This document shows, one piece after another, positions 1 through 11,795 of a DNA stretch of 64,000 nt. The DNA lies in contig NC_134524.1 in NCBI RefSeq assembly GCF_027942865.1, forward strand, positions 7,551,536 through 7,615,535. Reading direction: 5' to 3'. The notes beneath the pieces were generated by a model. That model had not been told where the DNA came from. It made no database searches and was given only the letters and a program-made list of their open reading frames with translations. Origin of the DNA: Odontesthes bonariensis (lineage: Eukaryota > Chordata > Actinopteri > Atheriniformes > Atherinopsidae). The stretch's first letter is position 1. Every line of letters starts with the position of its first letter. The position numbers and the translations under genes were made by a program.

Positions 1-139
1 CTTCAGCACAGCGCGCAGCTGCAGCGGCGCATCCTGCAGAGTCAGAGCGCAGTTTGGGTGAAGCCCCTCATGCCGCGCGGGCCCCGGGGGCGTTTTATCT
101 TCCTGCTGCTGCTCCGTTTCCTCAAAAATCCGCTTGGTC
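1..139 (-). other. Candidate second exon of an unidentified gene leaving the window on the left
   Basis: Read on the minus strand, a pyrimidine-rich tract ending in CAG lies just before position 139, followed by sequence open to the window edge in one frame (it starts TKRIFEETEQ). Joined to the first exon at 930, that frame has no upstream ATG, while the ATG frames stop quickly, so this may be 5' untranslated sequence. I recognise no protein. The whole exon could be a chance acceptor in GC-rich DNA. Confidence 0.22.
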
Positions 140-929
140 CTGCAGTGGGAAAAAGGGCCGGGGCTCCCTTCCGGGTTCCACCAATTGACTCCCGGGTTTC
201 CAGCGTGCACAGAGCTGCCTCAGTGGCGCAGCAGCCTATAGAAACTGAGGAGGGAAAACGGAGAGGGGGGCGGACACAGGGGCGTTAATTCACCAAATCA
301 TAAAGTGATGCGAACAGTCTCCTGCTCTAAAAACTCCGGCTGCTGCCGCCGGGGTGGTGATGGCTGTGACTGCAAATAATTACACATCGGGCGCGAGCTT
401 TAAAGGCATGAATGAGCTGAAGAGCGACTGTAAAAAAAAAAAAAAAATGTGCTTAAGCCTGAAAACCGGTGTCATGGAGCCCTTCCTCGGATATTTTAAG
501 GTCCAAATTTCAGTCAGTTAACAGAACCCGTTGGTCGCTGATAAGAGCCGTGAATACAGCACGATATCACCGTGCGTGCGTGCGTGCACTTTGCCCACAC
601 AGTCGGCCTTTACATTTGATGCAATCAAGCAGACGGCATTTAAAACTCAATCATGGGGGGGGGGGGGTCTCTTACAAACCCCCATAGCGTTCGCTCGTGC
701 GTGCGCGCGCGCGTGCAGCCCCTGGGATCCTGATGCCAGCCCCCCCTCCACAGCCGGACTGCGGTTTGTAAATTATGGATGTCAAACTGAGCCGAGTTTG
801 TGGGCTCGTCTGTCACTGACTCAATCGCACGCGCACACTGGACAAAAATCGGCAGAAAACGCTGACGCACGACTAGGCAGAGCTCGTGCGGAGACGCGTG
901 CTTGCCCGCAGAGGAGGGTCCGGACTTAC
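140..929 (-). other. Presumed first intron of the unidentified minus-strand gene
   Basis: This GC-rich stretch lies between the donor at 929-928 and the candidate acceptor at 141-140. It holds an A run near 432, a G run near 655-667 and CG/TG-alternating stretches near 570-710. Several short open frames here are compositional. No other feature is seen. Confidence 0.25.
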
Positions 930-1125
930 CTGGCCTGCTCTGAAACGCATAACCTCCACAGTCCTCCGGTAAGAGTCCCGATCAGCTGCGGCGTCCGGTC
1001 ACTTTATTCTACTGATTCATCATCTCTGAGCGCCCGCCCGCCTGCACGCACGCAGGCTCGTGTGGTTTTGTTTTACGTCCTCGCCGCCGCTTCTCCGGTT
1101 GCCTGCTCGGCTGCGCTTTGGCTGC
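930..1125 (-). other. Candidate first (5' untranslated) exon of an unidentified minus-strand gene
   Basis: On the minus strand the sequence ends CAG and continues GTAAGTCC, a consensus splice donor, at 930/929. The upstream part is CpG-rich and contains only short ATG frames, consistent with a leader exon. The right-hand limit (transcription start) is a guess from the promoter motifs just beyond it. The gene would extend left past position 1, so its product cannot be named. Confidence 0.4.
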
Positions 1126-1200
1126 TTGAAGGAAATGGTGCGGTGACTTCTGCTGTGCTTTATTGGAGGCGGCGGGGCGGGGCGTGTCCCCACGTGATCA
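1126..1200 (-). promoter_or_regulatory. GC-box/CCAAT/E-box promoter for the minus-strand gene
   Basis: On the minus strand, in order, there is a CACGTG E-box (1191-1196), overlapping GC boxes (1171-1184) and a CCAAT box (1162-1166), within a CpG-rich island. This arrangement, followed about 200 bases later by a consensus donor, is typical of a TATA-less vertebrate promoter. No experimental start site can be inferred. Confidence 0.4.
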
Positions 1201-1599
1201 TCACAAAAAAATGCACCTGTGGGGGCGCATGCACAGGCCGTGCACTCATCTATACACACTACGTAGTGCACACACTCGGATCATAAGGCGTTATTCCCGG
1301 TGATTACCCCCCTTCTGCCTTCTTTAATGTCGGCTTTATCCATCGGTAAACAGAGCAAGGACAAAATATGTTGAAGCTGAGGTGATTGGTTGTTATTAGG
1401 AAAAATCAGCTGTTAGCCAGAGCTGTGGGAGCTATCAGGTGCTACTTTATTAAATATTCCTAAAATGAAATATAAAAAGACGGGTGAAGCTGCTTAGTAT
1501 TACTATTTATATATTACATTTATTGTTTCTCTATTTTATTGGTAAATTCATTTTTCATTTATATATATTTCCTCCTCACTCTACCCCCCCCAACATGTT

Positions 1600-1735
1600 C
1601 TATTGTTCTATTTTGTTATTCTTGTAGTTATTTTACTTTATTTACTTTGTATATTGATCTTATTTGTAAAGCACTTTGAGCTACATTTTGTGTATGAAAG
1701 GTGCAATATAAATAAATTATTATTTTTATTACTAT
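1600..1735 (+). repeat. LINE-type 3' tail (L2-like)
   Basis: The stretch ends with the motif TAAAGCACTTTGAGCTACAT, then GTGCAATATAAATAAATTATTATT. This is the characteristic 3' end of fish L2-type retrotransposons. No reverse-transcriptase coding sequence is attached, so it is a short 5'-truncated copy. Confidence 0.5.
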
Positions 1736-1894
1736 TATTATTTGTTATTTTGTAATATTCGGCTCACTTATTATTTAGTTATATTTTGTAGGTTTAGTTA
1801 GAATACATCTTTTTTTGGTTGTTTATGATATTTAGTATTGTTTGAGTTAATTTGGGTATTTAATTATGCTTTTATTCTGAAAGCACTGGTTAGA

Positions 1895-2140
1895 GTTTAC
1901 TTAGATGGGCAGGCAGTCACAGGTGAGCAGGCACCTGGGAGGGCTAATGGTTTCCTACCAGGGCAAGAGAGGCGGCAAAGCCCTTTGTTCTTTGTTTGTT
2001 TGCCTGTTTGTTTGCTTGCTTGCAGTTGGAGCAATAAACCTAAAGAAACCTAATTTTTTTGCCTGGACAATGGACTCATTTTACCTGCGTAAATTCACTC
2101 CCTCTGTGTCTCAGTGGCCGTTTGATTTAATTTAGTTTAT
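1895..2140 (+). repeat. Unclassified interspersed repeat, copy 1
   Basis: This stretch shares a string of features with 16771-17040 in the same order: GGCACCTGG, GGCTAATGGTTT/CCAATGGTTTTTACCAGGG, a TTTG/TTGTTT-rich tract, an AATAAA-like motif, TTTGGACA/CTGGACA and CCTGCGT. The pair is an interspersed repeat, perhaps the end of a retroelement or a solo LTR. I cannot name the family and see no coding sequence. Confidence 0.4.
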
Positions 2141-2324
2141 TATGGTTTTGACATTCTTTTAGTTTTGATTATTGACACAAGAGGATGAATAGCCACTACA
2201 AGAGTATTCACCTGAAACATTTATACTGAGAAACCATCTTTAAGGTTTTTTTTTGTGTCTACAAATTAAATCTAACTAATATCTAGCTAAAAAGAATGAA
2301 AAAGTCCTAAGAAATCTGGCTGAA

Positions 2325-2422
2325 ACCCTGTAAAGCTGCAATACTTTAATTTTATGTGAAGCACTATGAATTGTTTTGTACATGAAATGTGCTATACAAA
2401 TAAATTTGATTTGATTTGATAT
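2325..2422 (+). repeat. LINE-type 3' tail
   Basis: The motif TTTTATGTGAAGCACTATGA followed by TACATGAAATGTGCTATACAAATAAA and a TTTGA tail recurs almost unchanged at 41100-41180. It is a retrotransposon 3' end. The stretch from 2423 to about 3100 shows no recognisable gene or repeat. Confidence 0.5.
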
Positions 2423-3106
2423 TAAACGGTCAGGATCTTAACGTGTTGAAAATCAGCTGCATGGGTGAAGAAACTGCTCTAAAATCTGTTGTCAGTGAGC
2501 ACAGATCAGCTCTGCACCCACAAATGTAGGTCAAAACACGAGCGTTCAAAGGAAGAAACGCACCTCAGCAGAGCGGTTTTCCCTCAGCTTGAGCTCATCG
2601 AGTTAGGTTTGTTTTTACAGTGATGCTATGGTGCCATACTGAATGATAAATTCAAGTCTTTCAGCAATTTTCGCTGCCACCCAGACGACTTTTTTAACCG
2701 GTAAAGCTCCTTTTCAGTCCATTTGCACACAATACACTCGAAAGGAACACAACCGTGTGTAGGAATATGCACAAAGTGAGCTAAATTACAACTAAAATCA
2801 AAGGATTTCTCTATAGATTTTGATAGTGACCCCTCTAAAACAAAACAAAATTAGCTAATAATTCAGATCCTGTTTCACACTTAGTTGAATTTCAAGATCC
2901 CCCCACAAGTCATTGCTAAATAAATCCGACAGATTGATGTGTGAAAGAAGATAAAGAAGCAGAGGAAAAAGTGTTTAATCTCATCAGAGTGAAGCGAGTC
3001 TCAACTTTAGTCCTGAGTAGAAAGCAAGCTCAATAGGCTTGAAGTCTCTCCTAAAAAAACAATAAAAAAAAAAAAAATCTTCATACTGTAGATTTGTATA
3101 TAGCGA

Positions 3107-3245
3107 ATGTTTATTCACTATTTTTATTTTATTTTATTTTATTTTATTTTATTCTATTTGATTGTTTTTACTTTAATTGTTTTCATATCTTTTACTGTAT
3201 GCTGCTGCAACAAAACAATTTCCCAAATTGGGATGAATAAAGTAT

Positions 3246-3326
<81 letters not shown>
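3107..3326 (+). repeat. Retrotransposon tail with ATTTT and TATC microsatellites
   Basis: An ATTTT-type run (3118-3155) and a sequence ending AATTTCCCAAATTGGGATGA, then ATAAAGTATT, match the usual fish RTE/Rex-type 3' end. About 20 TATC units follow (3247-3326). The tetranucleotide array probably grew from the retroelement tail. The open frame across it is only the repeated tetramer. From 3330 to 4000 nothing else is recognised. Confidence 0.55.
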
Positions 3327-3328
<2 letters not shown>

Positions 3329-3998
3329 CCCTGCAGAAATACTGCAAATAAGCCTGATGAAAAACTGTTTTTAGGGTGTAATGAGAGATAAACTTGGATG
3401 AGTGAGCCAGAGTAAAAGAATGAGCTGACAAAAACACACAAAAAGACTGGCGCATTTCATTTTTGGTGTATTTATCGAACCTTTGAGCACTTTTTCAACA
3501 CCGAGATAAGAGTTTTATTCAAGGCAGTGAATTAAAATGCATTTTTCTGCATTCAGATCACGTTTTAACCTAAACAAAAACACATCAAATCAGCTCTGTT
3601 TGTACAGAATAAAACAAAGAAAGACATTTCTCAGGTCAAATCAAGCCAAGTTCTCACAGAAATGTTTGCTTTAGGATGATGATCCACATCCAGACCTGAG
3701 TATTTATGTCCCTAACAGCCCACTGTGAATAATGTTTGATTGCCAGAGAGCCATAAAAAACCGTGTCATACAGCAACGAGCCACGTCTCACCTCACAGCC
3801 ACATACTGCGAGCGAGTGTCAGGACTCCATCGGGCTGCCGTGTCATCGCGTCCATCCTTCTGCTTCCAGTCCAGAAGAGAAAGAATAATACGAAGTATTC
3901 ATTATTCAGAGCCGCCCATCACTAATTCATCATGTGTGTTGTGAGTTCACGCTGCGCTCTGCTGCTCCTGTTGTGGGGACAACGTGCAAGCATTCAGG

Positions 3999-4000
<2 letters not shown>

Positions 4001-4040
<40 letters not shown>
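4001..4040 (+). repeat. (TG)20 microsatellite
   Basis: Uninterrupted TG dinucleotide run. Confidence 0.95.
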
Positions 4041-4041
<1 letters not shown>

Positions 4042-4211
4042 CGGGGATTATTTGGACCTCTGCTGACCTCTGTTACATCATCATCCAGCACAGCCCGGCA
4101 TACTGTCGTCTTTACGCTGATCTGATGGAAACTTTCTGGAGAGAACACACACAAACAAAATGATGACTGACAACATGGGGCCACTTTATCAGGTACCTGC
4201 TGGTAAAAGGT

Positions 4212-4440
4212 ACCTTAATTCTTCATACTTTCAACAAGGTGTTGGAAACATTCCTCAGAGATTTTGCTCCATATCAACATGAAAGCATCAGGCAGTTGCT
4301 GCAGATCTATGATGCCAATCTCTGGTTCCACCACATCCCAAATGTTCTCTGTTGGACTGAGATCTGACTGTGGAGGCCATTGGAGTGCAGGGAACTCACT
4401 GTTCATGTTCAGGAAACCAGTTTGAGATGATATGAGCTTT
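4212..4440 (-). mobile_element. Tc1/mariner transposase remnant (C-terminal end)
   Basis: Minus-strand translation of 4215-4406 contains a WPPQS...NIWDVVEPEIG segment and ends ISEECFQHLVESM. This is the C-terminal part of a Tc1-type DDE transposase around the last catalytic acidic residue (the E of the ENIW motif). Only this end is present: the N-terminal helix-turn-helix and the first two acidic residues are missing. The adjoining hAT MITE begins at 4458 and lacks its own left end, so the two elements were joined by deletion or nested insertion. Confidence 0.7.
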
Positions 4441-4457
4441 GTGACATCAGAAGATGT

Positions 4458-5053
4458 AAAAGTCTGTTGCTCATAGGCTTTTATTTTGTAAAAGTCTGCT
4501 GCTCACAGGCTTTTATTTTGTAAAAGTCTGTTGCTCCCAGGCTTTTATTTTGTAAAAGTCTGTTGCTGTCTGCTGCGGAACCGGAAAAGAAAGTAATTCG
4601 CAGATCCACCAAACATGGAGAAGGGTACGGAACTTTTACTCGGCCGTTTTCATTTTAAAGTTCCTCCAGACGGCGGAGTCGACAGAACCAAAGTCATCTG
4701 TAAACACTGCCAAGTTGAATTGTCTTCTCAGCGTAGTAGTTCCAGTCTAAAATATCACTTCAAGGCAAAACACACAACTGATAGCAGCAAGTCATTCAAG
4801 GAAACAGACAGTGGAGCGAGGCTTCTACATAAAAACTACAGAAAGATGCTGATGTTAAAAGTGTGTTTGCACAAAAAATGTTATGGCACTTTCATTCATA
4901 TGGCAGCACATTTAAAATAAAACTAAATGCTAAACGCTATACACTACTTTTGGATTCATTTTTGGATTTTGCGTACAAATGCGATTAATCGTGATTAATC
5001 AGGGAAATCATGTGATTAATTAGATTAAACATTTTAATCGTTGCCCAGCCCTA
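4458..5053 (+). mobile_element. BED-finger hAT MITE, copy 1 (left end missing)
   Basis: This begins inside the ~30-bp subterminal repeat (GTAAAAGTCTG...CAGGCTTTTATTTT, about four units) and ends with the terminal GCCCAGCCCTA. It contains an intact 101-codon frame (4615-4920) with a CKHC...H-x4-H zinc finger of BED type, as found at the N terminus of hAT transposases. There is no transposase catalytic domain, so the element is non-autonomous. It matches copies at 11147, 33259 and 43184. The left terminal inverted repeat is absent. Confidence 0.75.
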
Positions 5054-5647
5054 GTAAATTGTTAATTTGTGGATATTTGCCATTTAACTGACCACAGCTA
5101 TTCTCCCTAAAAGAAATGAACACTTTTTTCATTGTATTTTCCAGGTTTTCGTCTCATTTTGACTCAAACTCCAGTAACTGAAACGCATCTCTCTGCTTGA
5201 CTCGAGGTCACATTTGCATCCCTGACATGAACTGACAACGGTCGATGGAGCACTCTTTTAATGTCACGAATGCCGGTCTCCATCTTGATAAATGGATTGC
5301 TGACTGCTGTCAATACAACAGATCAAAGGCCCAAATCAATAGGTAATTTGTCTAAGCGAGAGGTTTTCCAAAGTCAGGGACTGTCCCCTCAGCACAGCAG
5401 GGAAAGAGACAAACTCCTTCTTCAGTTCAGCCTCCACGTGCTGATAGGAAGCTCCAAAGGGATCCGCTAGTTTCTCATTCAGAAAAATGGTTGTGTTGAA
5501 TCACTAAAAAGGCATTTCTCTATCTTCCTCTGTGATTTTCAGTGTCTTTGTCGTCTTTTTTTTCTCTTTTTGTGGGATAGTTTGTCCACATAGTCAGTCT
5601 GAGGCTCTTTTGTTGTCATATCTCAGTAGCTGTCTGACACATATGGT
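5054..5647. other. Intergenic, nothing recognised
   Basis: No exon, repeat or regulatory signal is convincing here. The last 100 bases become T-rich as they approach the minisatellite. Confidence 0.5.
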
Positions 5648-7595
5648 GGTTGTTTTGTGTCTTTTGTTGGTATCTTCTTCTTCTTCTTGGTTGTTTTGTG
5701 TCTTTTGTTGGTATCTTCTTCTTCTTTTTGGTTGTTTTGTGTCTTTTGTTGGTATCTTCTTCTTCTTTTTGGTTGTTTTGTGTCTTTTGTTGGTATCTTC
5801 TTCTTTTTGGTTGTTTTGTGTCTTTTGTTGGTATCTTCTTCTTTTTGGTTGTTTTGTGTCTTTTGTTGGTATCTTCTTCTTCTTTTTGGTTGTTTTGTGT
5901 CTTTTGTTGGTATCTTCTTCTTCTTTTTGGTTGTTTTGTGTCTTTTGTTGGTATCTTCTTCTTCTTCTTGGTTGTTTTGTGTCTTTTGTTGGTATCGTCT
6001 TCTTTTTGGTTGTTTTGTGTCTTTTGTTGGTATCTTCTTCTTCTTTTTGGTTGTTTTGTGTCTTTTGTTGGTATCTTCTTCTTCTTTTTGGTTGTTTTGT
6101 GTCTTTTGTTGGTATCTTCTTCTTTTTGGTTGTTTTGTGTCTTTTGTTGGTATCTTCTTCTTCTTTTTGGTTGTTTTGTGTCTTTTGTTGGTATCTTCTT
6201 CTTCTTTTTGGTTGTTTTGTGTCTTTTGTTGGTATCTTCTTCTTCTTCTTGGTTGTTTTGTGTCTTTTGTTGGTATTTTCTTCTTTTTGGTTGTTTTGTG
6301 TCTTTTGTTGGTATCTTCTTCTTCTTTTTGGTTGTTTTGTGTCTTTTGTTGGTATCTTCTTCTTCTTCTTGGTTGTTTTGTGTCTTTTGTTGGTATCGTC
6401 TTCTTTTTGGTTGTTTTTTGTCTTTTGTTGGTATCTTCTTCTTCTTTTTGGTTGTTTTGTGTCTTTTGTTGGTATCTTCTTCTTCTTTTTGGTTGTTTTG
6501 TGTCTTTTGTTGGTATCTTCTTCTTCTTTTTGGTTGTTTTGTGTCTTTTGTTGGTATCTTCTTCTTCTTCTTGGTTGTTTTGTGTCTTTTGTTGGTATCG
6601 TCTTCTTTTTGGTTGTTTTTTGTCTTTTGTTGATATCTTCTTCTTCTTTTTGGTTGTTTTGTGTCTTTTGTTGGTATCTTCTTCTTCTTGGTTGTTTTGT
6701 GTCTTTTGTTGGTATCTTCTTCTTCTTTTTGGTTGTTTTGTGTCTTTTGTTGGTATTTTCTTCTTCTTTTTGGTTGTTTTGTGTCTTTTGTTGGTATCTT
6801 CTTCTTCTTTTTGGTTGTTTTGTGTCTTTTGTTGGTATCTTCTTCTTCTTTTTGGTTGTTTTGTGTCTTTTGTTGGTATCTTCTTCTTCTTTTTGGTTGT
6901 TTTGTGTCTTTTGTTGGTATCTTCTTCTTCTTTTTGGTTGTTTTGTGTCTTTTGTTGGTATTTTCTTCTTCTTCTTGGTTGTTTTGTGTCTTTTGTTGGT
7001 ATTTTCTTCTTCTTTTTGGTTGTTTTGTGTCTTTTGTTGGTATCTTCTTCTTCTTTTTGGTTGTTTTGTGTCTTTTGTTGGTATCTTCTTCTTCTTTTTG
7101 GTTGTTTTGTGTCTTTTGTTGGTATCTTCTTCTTCTTTTTGGTTGTTTTGTGTCTTTTGTTGGTATCTTCTTCTTCTTTTTGGTTGTTTTGTGTCTTTTG
7201 TTGGTATTTTCTTCTTCTTCTTGGTTGTTTTGTGTCTTTTGTTGGTATTTTCTTCTTCTTTTTGGTTGTTTTGTGTCTTTTGTTGGTATCTTCTTCTTCT
7301 TTTTGGTTGTTTTGTGTCTTTTGTTGGTATCTTCTTCTTCTTTTTGGTTGTTTTGTGTCTTTTGTTGGTATCTTCTTCTTTTTGGTTGTTTTGTGTCTTT
7401 TGTTGGTATCTTCTTCTTTTTGGTTGTTTTGTGTCTTTTGTTGGTATCTTCTTCTTCTTTTTGGTTGTTTTGTGTCTTTTGTTGGTATCTTCTTCTTCTT
7501 TTTGGTTGTTTTGTGTCTTTTGTTGGTATCTTCTTCTTTTTTTGGTTGTTTTGTGTCTTTTGTTGGTATCTTCTTCTTCTTTTTGGTTGTTTTCT
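5648..7595 (+). repeat. 41-bp minisatellite array, about 48 units
   Basis: The unit starts GGTTGTTTTGTGTCTTTTG and ends TTGGTATC plus a (TTC)n-TTTTT tract. Most units are 41 bp; others lose 3 or 6 bases by changes in the TTC tract. The + strand has only about one A per unit, giving extreme strand asymmetry. Because 41 is not a multiple of 3 and the unit has no stop codons, three plus frames and one minus frame stay open for hundreds of codons. They are artefacts, not genes. Variant units (GGTATCGTC at about 5991, 6392 and 6593; GGTATTTTC pairs near 6956 and 7202) show block duplication. Confidence 0.95.
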
Positions 7596-10198
7596 ATCAT
7601 TTTTTTGTCACCTTATGTATCTTTCTGGTCATTTTGCCTGTTTTTGTGGCTGTTTAGTCTCTTGGTGGTTGTTTTGACTCTTTGGAACGACCGATAAGAT
7701 TCCTCCAAAAACAATAAAATAATCTATGAACTGTCCCTTCAACAAAACCTTTTTGATAATATAATCCAACACCCAACATGATGTTTCTTTACTTCTGTTC
7801 ACTGAGCGTCCCCTCAAGCTGTTTGGAGCCCCCGTGTGGAGGCCCACCTCTGGTCTAAACATCTGTGGAAACAGTAGCCAGTTGCTTTAACTCCAAACAT
7901 TTGCCTTCATATTAACTAACGAGGCTTATGGCTTATAAGGGACGAGCTGAAACATTTTAACGATGCTTCAACCGTCCACCCGAGCTGCTCAGGTCCCACT
8001 CAAGGGGACAGATCCACCCCCGCAGAGCACGGCGGGGAATAGAGGGCTAAATCAGATGCTCAAGCTTCGAGTTAAGTTGATTTGAAAGGTCTAAATATTA
8101 ACCTTTCCTCCGCATAAAGAGACCCGTCTCTGAGGGTTTAGCTGATTATATTTACTCCTTTTATTATCAAGTCGAGGCCCCTGAAAAGCAGGACCTTGTA
8201 GTGTAAATAAAACATGAAAGACAGACCTTTCGCCCTTCTGAAAGACCGGTGTTCACCTCTACCACCAGGTCTGGGTCATTACTATCATTATTATTATTAT
8301 CTTGCTGCCTCTTCCTCTTCAGAGCTCATGTGCGGGTGCTAACGATCGCCTGCCTGCTATGACGGGCAGCCGGGCAGGGGGCCCAGGGCCTTTATAATTG
8401 GTTTTTTGGAGCACACCAGCTGTTTGGTGTGCCCGCACGCCTGTCCCCAAAGGAGGAACAGGGCGATGAAGGGGGGGTTACCACATGGGATGCAACACTC
8501 CCCCATTCCACTTCAAACTTCCCCCTCCTGAGAAATAAAGCAAATAACAAAGTGGGGACGGTGCCAACGCGTATAAATACAGAGTAAATGTTGGGCCGAC
8601 GCTGGTGGGAGTTTATTTAAAAAGAAAGGGAAATGCAGAGCCTGGTAATTAACATCAGAAGGGGTTCAATTATTGTTTTAATAATGCACTAATTCATCAT
8701 TTTATAACCTTTTTTTAAAAAAAAAACAGTCAATATTCAAATGAATTAGATCAATAATACAAGCAAACAAAATAAAATTAAGGATATAAACGCATTTTCA
8801 AGCATTTCAGGAGTTATTAAGTGACTCCATCTCATGTTTAAGAGAATCTCAGCTTTTTCATAAAAAACGGCAACGATTTAAAGCCTTTTTCTTCACGTGT
8901 GAAAAAAACTGCAGGATGGGATCTAATAAAATAAAAAAACTTAAATAAAACACACACAGTGTGACAAGTGCAGCAAGAGAAAGATTCCAACATATCCAAC
9001 TATAAATCTGCAGTATTAACAGAGACGACAGAAAGCAACGAGAAAGTAAGACAGAAATCAATGAATCACCAGGTTTCTCAGGCAAATGAAGATTCTTGGT
9101 CTGAGTTTTTTCTTTTTACTTTATATAATTCTGGTGTTTAACATTTAGAGCAATTACCTGATGAAATGCAAAATATAATATTAAAAACGTGGTTTTCATT
9201 GTTCTGTTTTTACACCCTAAAACTAAAGCAGTTTATATCCAAACTGCAGGTTTCCCCTCATTGCCTGTAACTACAGAAGCCCAGGAGGGACAAACCAAAC
9301 ACTCACTCCACTGCAGGTCTTCTGTGGTTTTTCCTGCGCATGTGGAAAGGAAGTGACACCTTTTACACCTTTAATATTGTGCTCCTATCACACTTTGAAC
9401 TCTGAATATTCTTAATATTTCTCTCTATTGCTGCTCATTCTTCTTCGAGCTGGAGTTTGCTTTTTCTCTCTGGCTTCTGCTCACCGTCCAAATGGATGGA
9501 TGGTTTCTTTCTTACGATGACTTGTGTGCACAAACTGTAGAGGCTTCAGGGGGAAAGTTGTCCTTTTGTCCTAAATAGGTAAAAAAGTATTTGACTTACT
9601 ACTAATTTACTTGGTGATTGATTTAAAGGCGCTTTCAACTAATCAGCATCATAAACCAACGTTTTAAAAGACTTTTCTACCCTGCCGAGGGGCATCAGGG
9701 CAATCTCTTTGGATACTTGTAGTTTTAACAAATGAAAACGGTGACAGCCACAGACACCCCAGGGGATCGACTCATCAGACTCCATTGGTCTCCTGGGCAG
9801 AGGGGAGGTTATACAAAGTGGATGAGTGGGAAGAGCTCAGCTCAAAATAAATCACCGTCCACTCAGAGATAACTGGAGGCAGAGAGGGGGGGTTATATCT
9901 GAGATCTTGTTAAGAAAATTAAACGACCGGTTAATGCTTTAAGTAGAGTTTTAAAATAATCAGTCACGTTTTATTGGGGTGCCGGATTTGGAGGTTGTAG
10001 ACGGCATAAAGCCATGGGCGTTGCACCCGTGGGGGATGGGAGTGTTTCGACACCCTCACTTTTACAGCAAGGTGATTTCACCCCCCCCCCCCCACCACCA
10101 CATTTTCCAAAGGTAAACCCGTTTGCCCCATGGATGTATTATATTAATGGCCACCCTCGTAATGCACCAACGTACAATGTGTTTTAAAGACCCTGTAC
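7596..10198. other. Intergenic, no gene recognised
   Basis: I find no exon pair or transposon end. The segment 8300-8480 is more GC-rich and complex than its surroundings and could be a non-coding regulatory element, but nothing proves it. Short open frames here lack family resemblance. Confidence 0.45.
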
Positions 10199-10466
10199 CC
10201 TCTTTAGAATAATTCCATCCAGATTTGAGCAGTGTAACTATTGTAGTTTCCATACAGGACCCAGTTTAGGGTGATGAGAATACAAAAAAAGCATTAAAAT
10301 GACCCTGTTCTGCATTTTCACAAATCAGAAAAAGGTTTCACAAATCCTAAACAAGGTTTTAATGAATCTACAGCCTCTTTAGAATAATTCCATCCAGATT
10401 TGAGCACTCTAACTATTGTAGTTTCCATACAGGACCTAGTTTAGGGTGATCAAAATGCAAAAATGC
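10199..10466 (+). repeat. Diverged tandem duplication, period about 176 bp
   Basis: CCTCTTTAGAATAATTCCAT and the following ~90 bases (through CATACAGGACC and TTTAGGGTGATGA) occur at about 10199 and again at about 10376 with a few differences. A poly-C/CCA tract lies just upstream (10080-10100). From 10467 to 11146 nothing further is recognised. Confidence 0.7.
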
Positions 10467-11146
10467 AGTGAAATGGCCCTTTATGCCCATCCATTTAATT
10501 TGCGAATCGGAGGCCAACTTCAGCGTCGTGTCTATGGGCTTGATGTGGTGCTCGTGTGCCACCCCTGGAACACCCCCACATTTAAAATCACTGCTCCACC
10601 CCTGCATAAAGCCATCCTGCTGTGGTTCTCTGACCCCGAATCATTTCAGCCTGGAGCTCTGCAGCCTGGAAACAACAGGCAGGTAAACCTCCTGCAGCTT
10701 CACCTCCTCTTGTCTCTACATGCCCGGCAGACGTGCGAGCCTCAGGTTTCAGCTTACAGCTGATGGGGTCGACTGTTTTTTCTCCACTTGGCTGGGATTG
10801 TGATATGTTAGTGTTGTATTCTCAGACTGGGCGTACCCCTGATCATTCATCCTTTTAATCTCCCGAGCGACACTTTGATTTGTAAACCGAGCGTGTGGTT
10901 TGTTTGCATCTCAGGTGTGTTGGTGGGATAAAAGGCTGTGGGTCTGTGTGCAAACGGTGGCAGCGTTTGAAAGCGTGCCACACATTAATTTCTGCCATTT
11001 GACAGCAGTGAAACTGAACCGATCTCTGCCTCCGAGCGTCCTCTCCTGATCCAAAAACCTGCGAGATGAAGAGCTCAGCAGGATGTTGCTGCCATTCTGT
11101 TTCTACTACTAATATCCCATAAGTTTCATTCATGAAGTCAAACCAC

Positions 11147-11795
11147 TAGGGCTGGGCAACGATTAAAAGTTTTAATCTAATTAATCACATGATTTCCCTG
11201 ATTAATCACGATTAATTGCATTTGTACGCAAAATCCAAAAATGAATCCAAAAGTAGTGTATAGCTTTTAGCATTTAGCTTTATTTTAAATGTGCTGCCAT
11301 ATGAATGAAAGTGCCATAACATTTGTTGTGCAAACACACTTTTAACATCAGCATCTTTCTGTAGTTTTTATGTAGAAGCCTCGCTCCACTGTCTGTTTCC
11401 TTGAATGACTTGCTGCTATCAGTTGTGTGTTTTGCCTTTAAGTGATATTTTAGACTGGAACTACTACGCTGAGAAGACAATTCAACTTGGCAGTGTTTAC
11501 AGATGACTTTGGTTCTGTCGACTCCGCCGTCTGGAAGAACTTTAACATGAAAATGGCCGAGTAAAAGTTCCGTACCCTTCTCCAGGTTTGGTGTATCCGC
11601 CGATTACTTTCTTTTCCTGTTCCACAGCAGACAGCAACAGACTTTTACAAAATAAAAGCCTGGGAGAAACAGACTTTTACAAAATAAAAGCCTGTGAGCA
11701 ACAGACTTTTACAATAATAAAATAAATAACAAAACCTGGGTTAATGCGCGATAAAATATTTGTCGGCGTTAAATAATTAAATAATCCCAGCCCTA
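11147..11795 (-). mobile_element. BED-finger hAT MITE, copy 2
   Basis: Both ends are present: TAGGGCTGGGC at the left and GATTAAAT...CCCAGCCCTA at the right. The internal BED-finger frame is on the minus strand but has lost the ATG used in other copies (CTG instead), so the open frame starts later, at 11480. The 8 bases on each side differ, so no target-site duplication is visible. The right flank runs straight into a Tc1 fragment. Confidence 0.75.

Noticed and set aside
640-1286. 251-codon plus-strand frame and minus-strand shadows
   Set aside because: GC-rich promoter DNA with few stops; the plus frame has no recognisable domain and crosses the minus-strand promoter motifs.
3247-3326. CRISPR-like array
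   Set aside because: It is a simple TATC microsatellite with no spacers, in eukaryotic DNA.
5532-7697. Very long open frames (up to 721 codons) on both strands
   Set aside because: They are produced by a 41-bp stop-free tandem repeat; all three plus frames and one minus frame are open with the same cycling peptide, and there is no non-repeat coding sequence.
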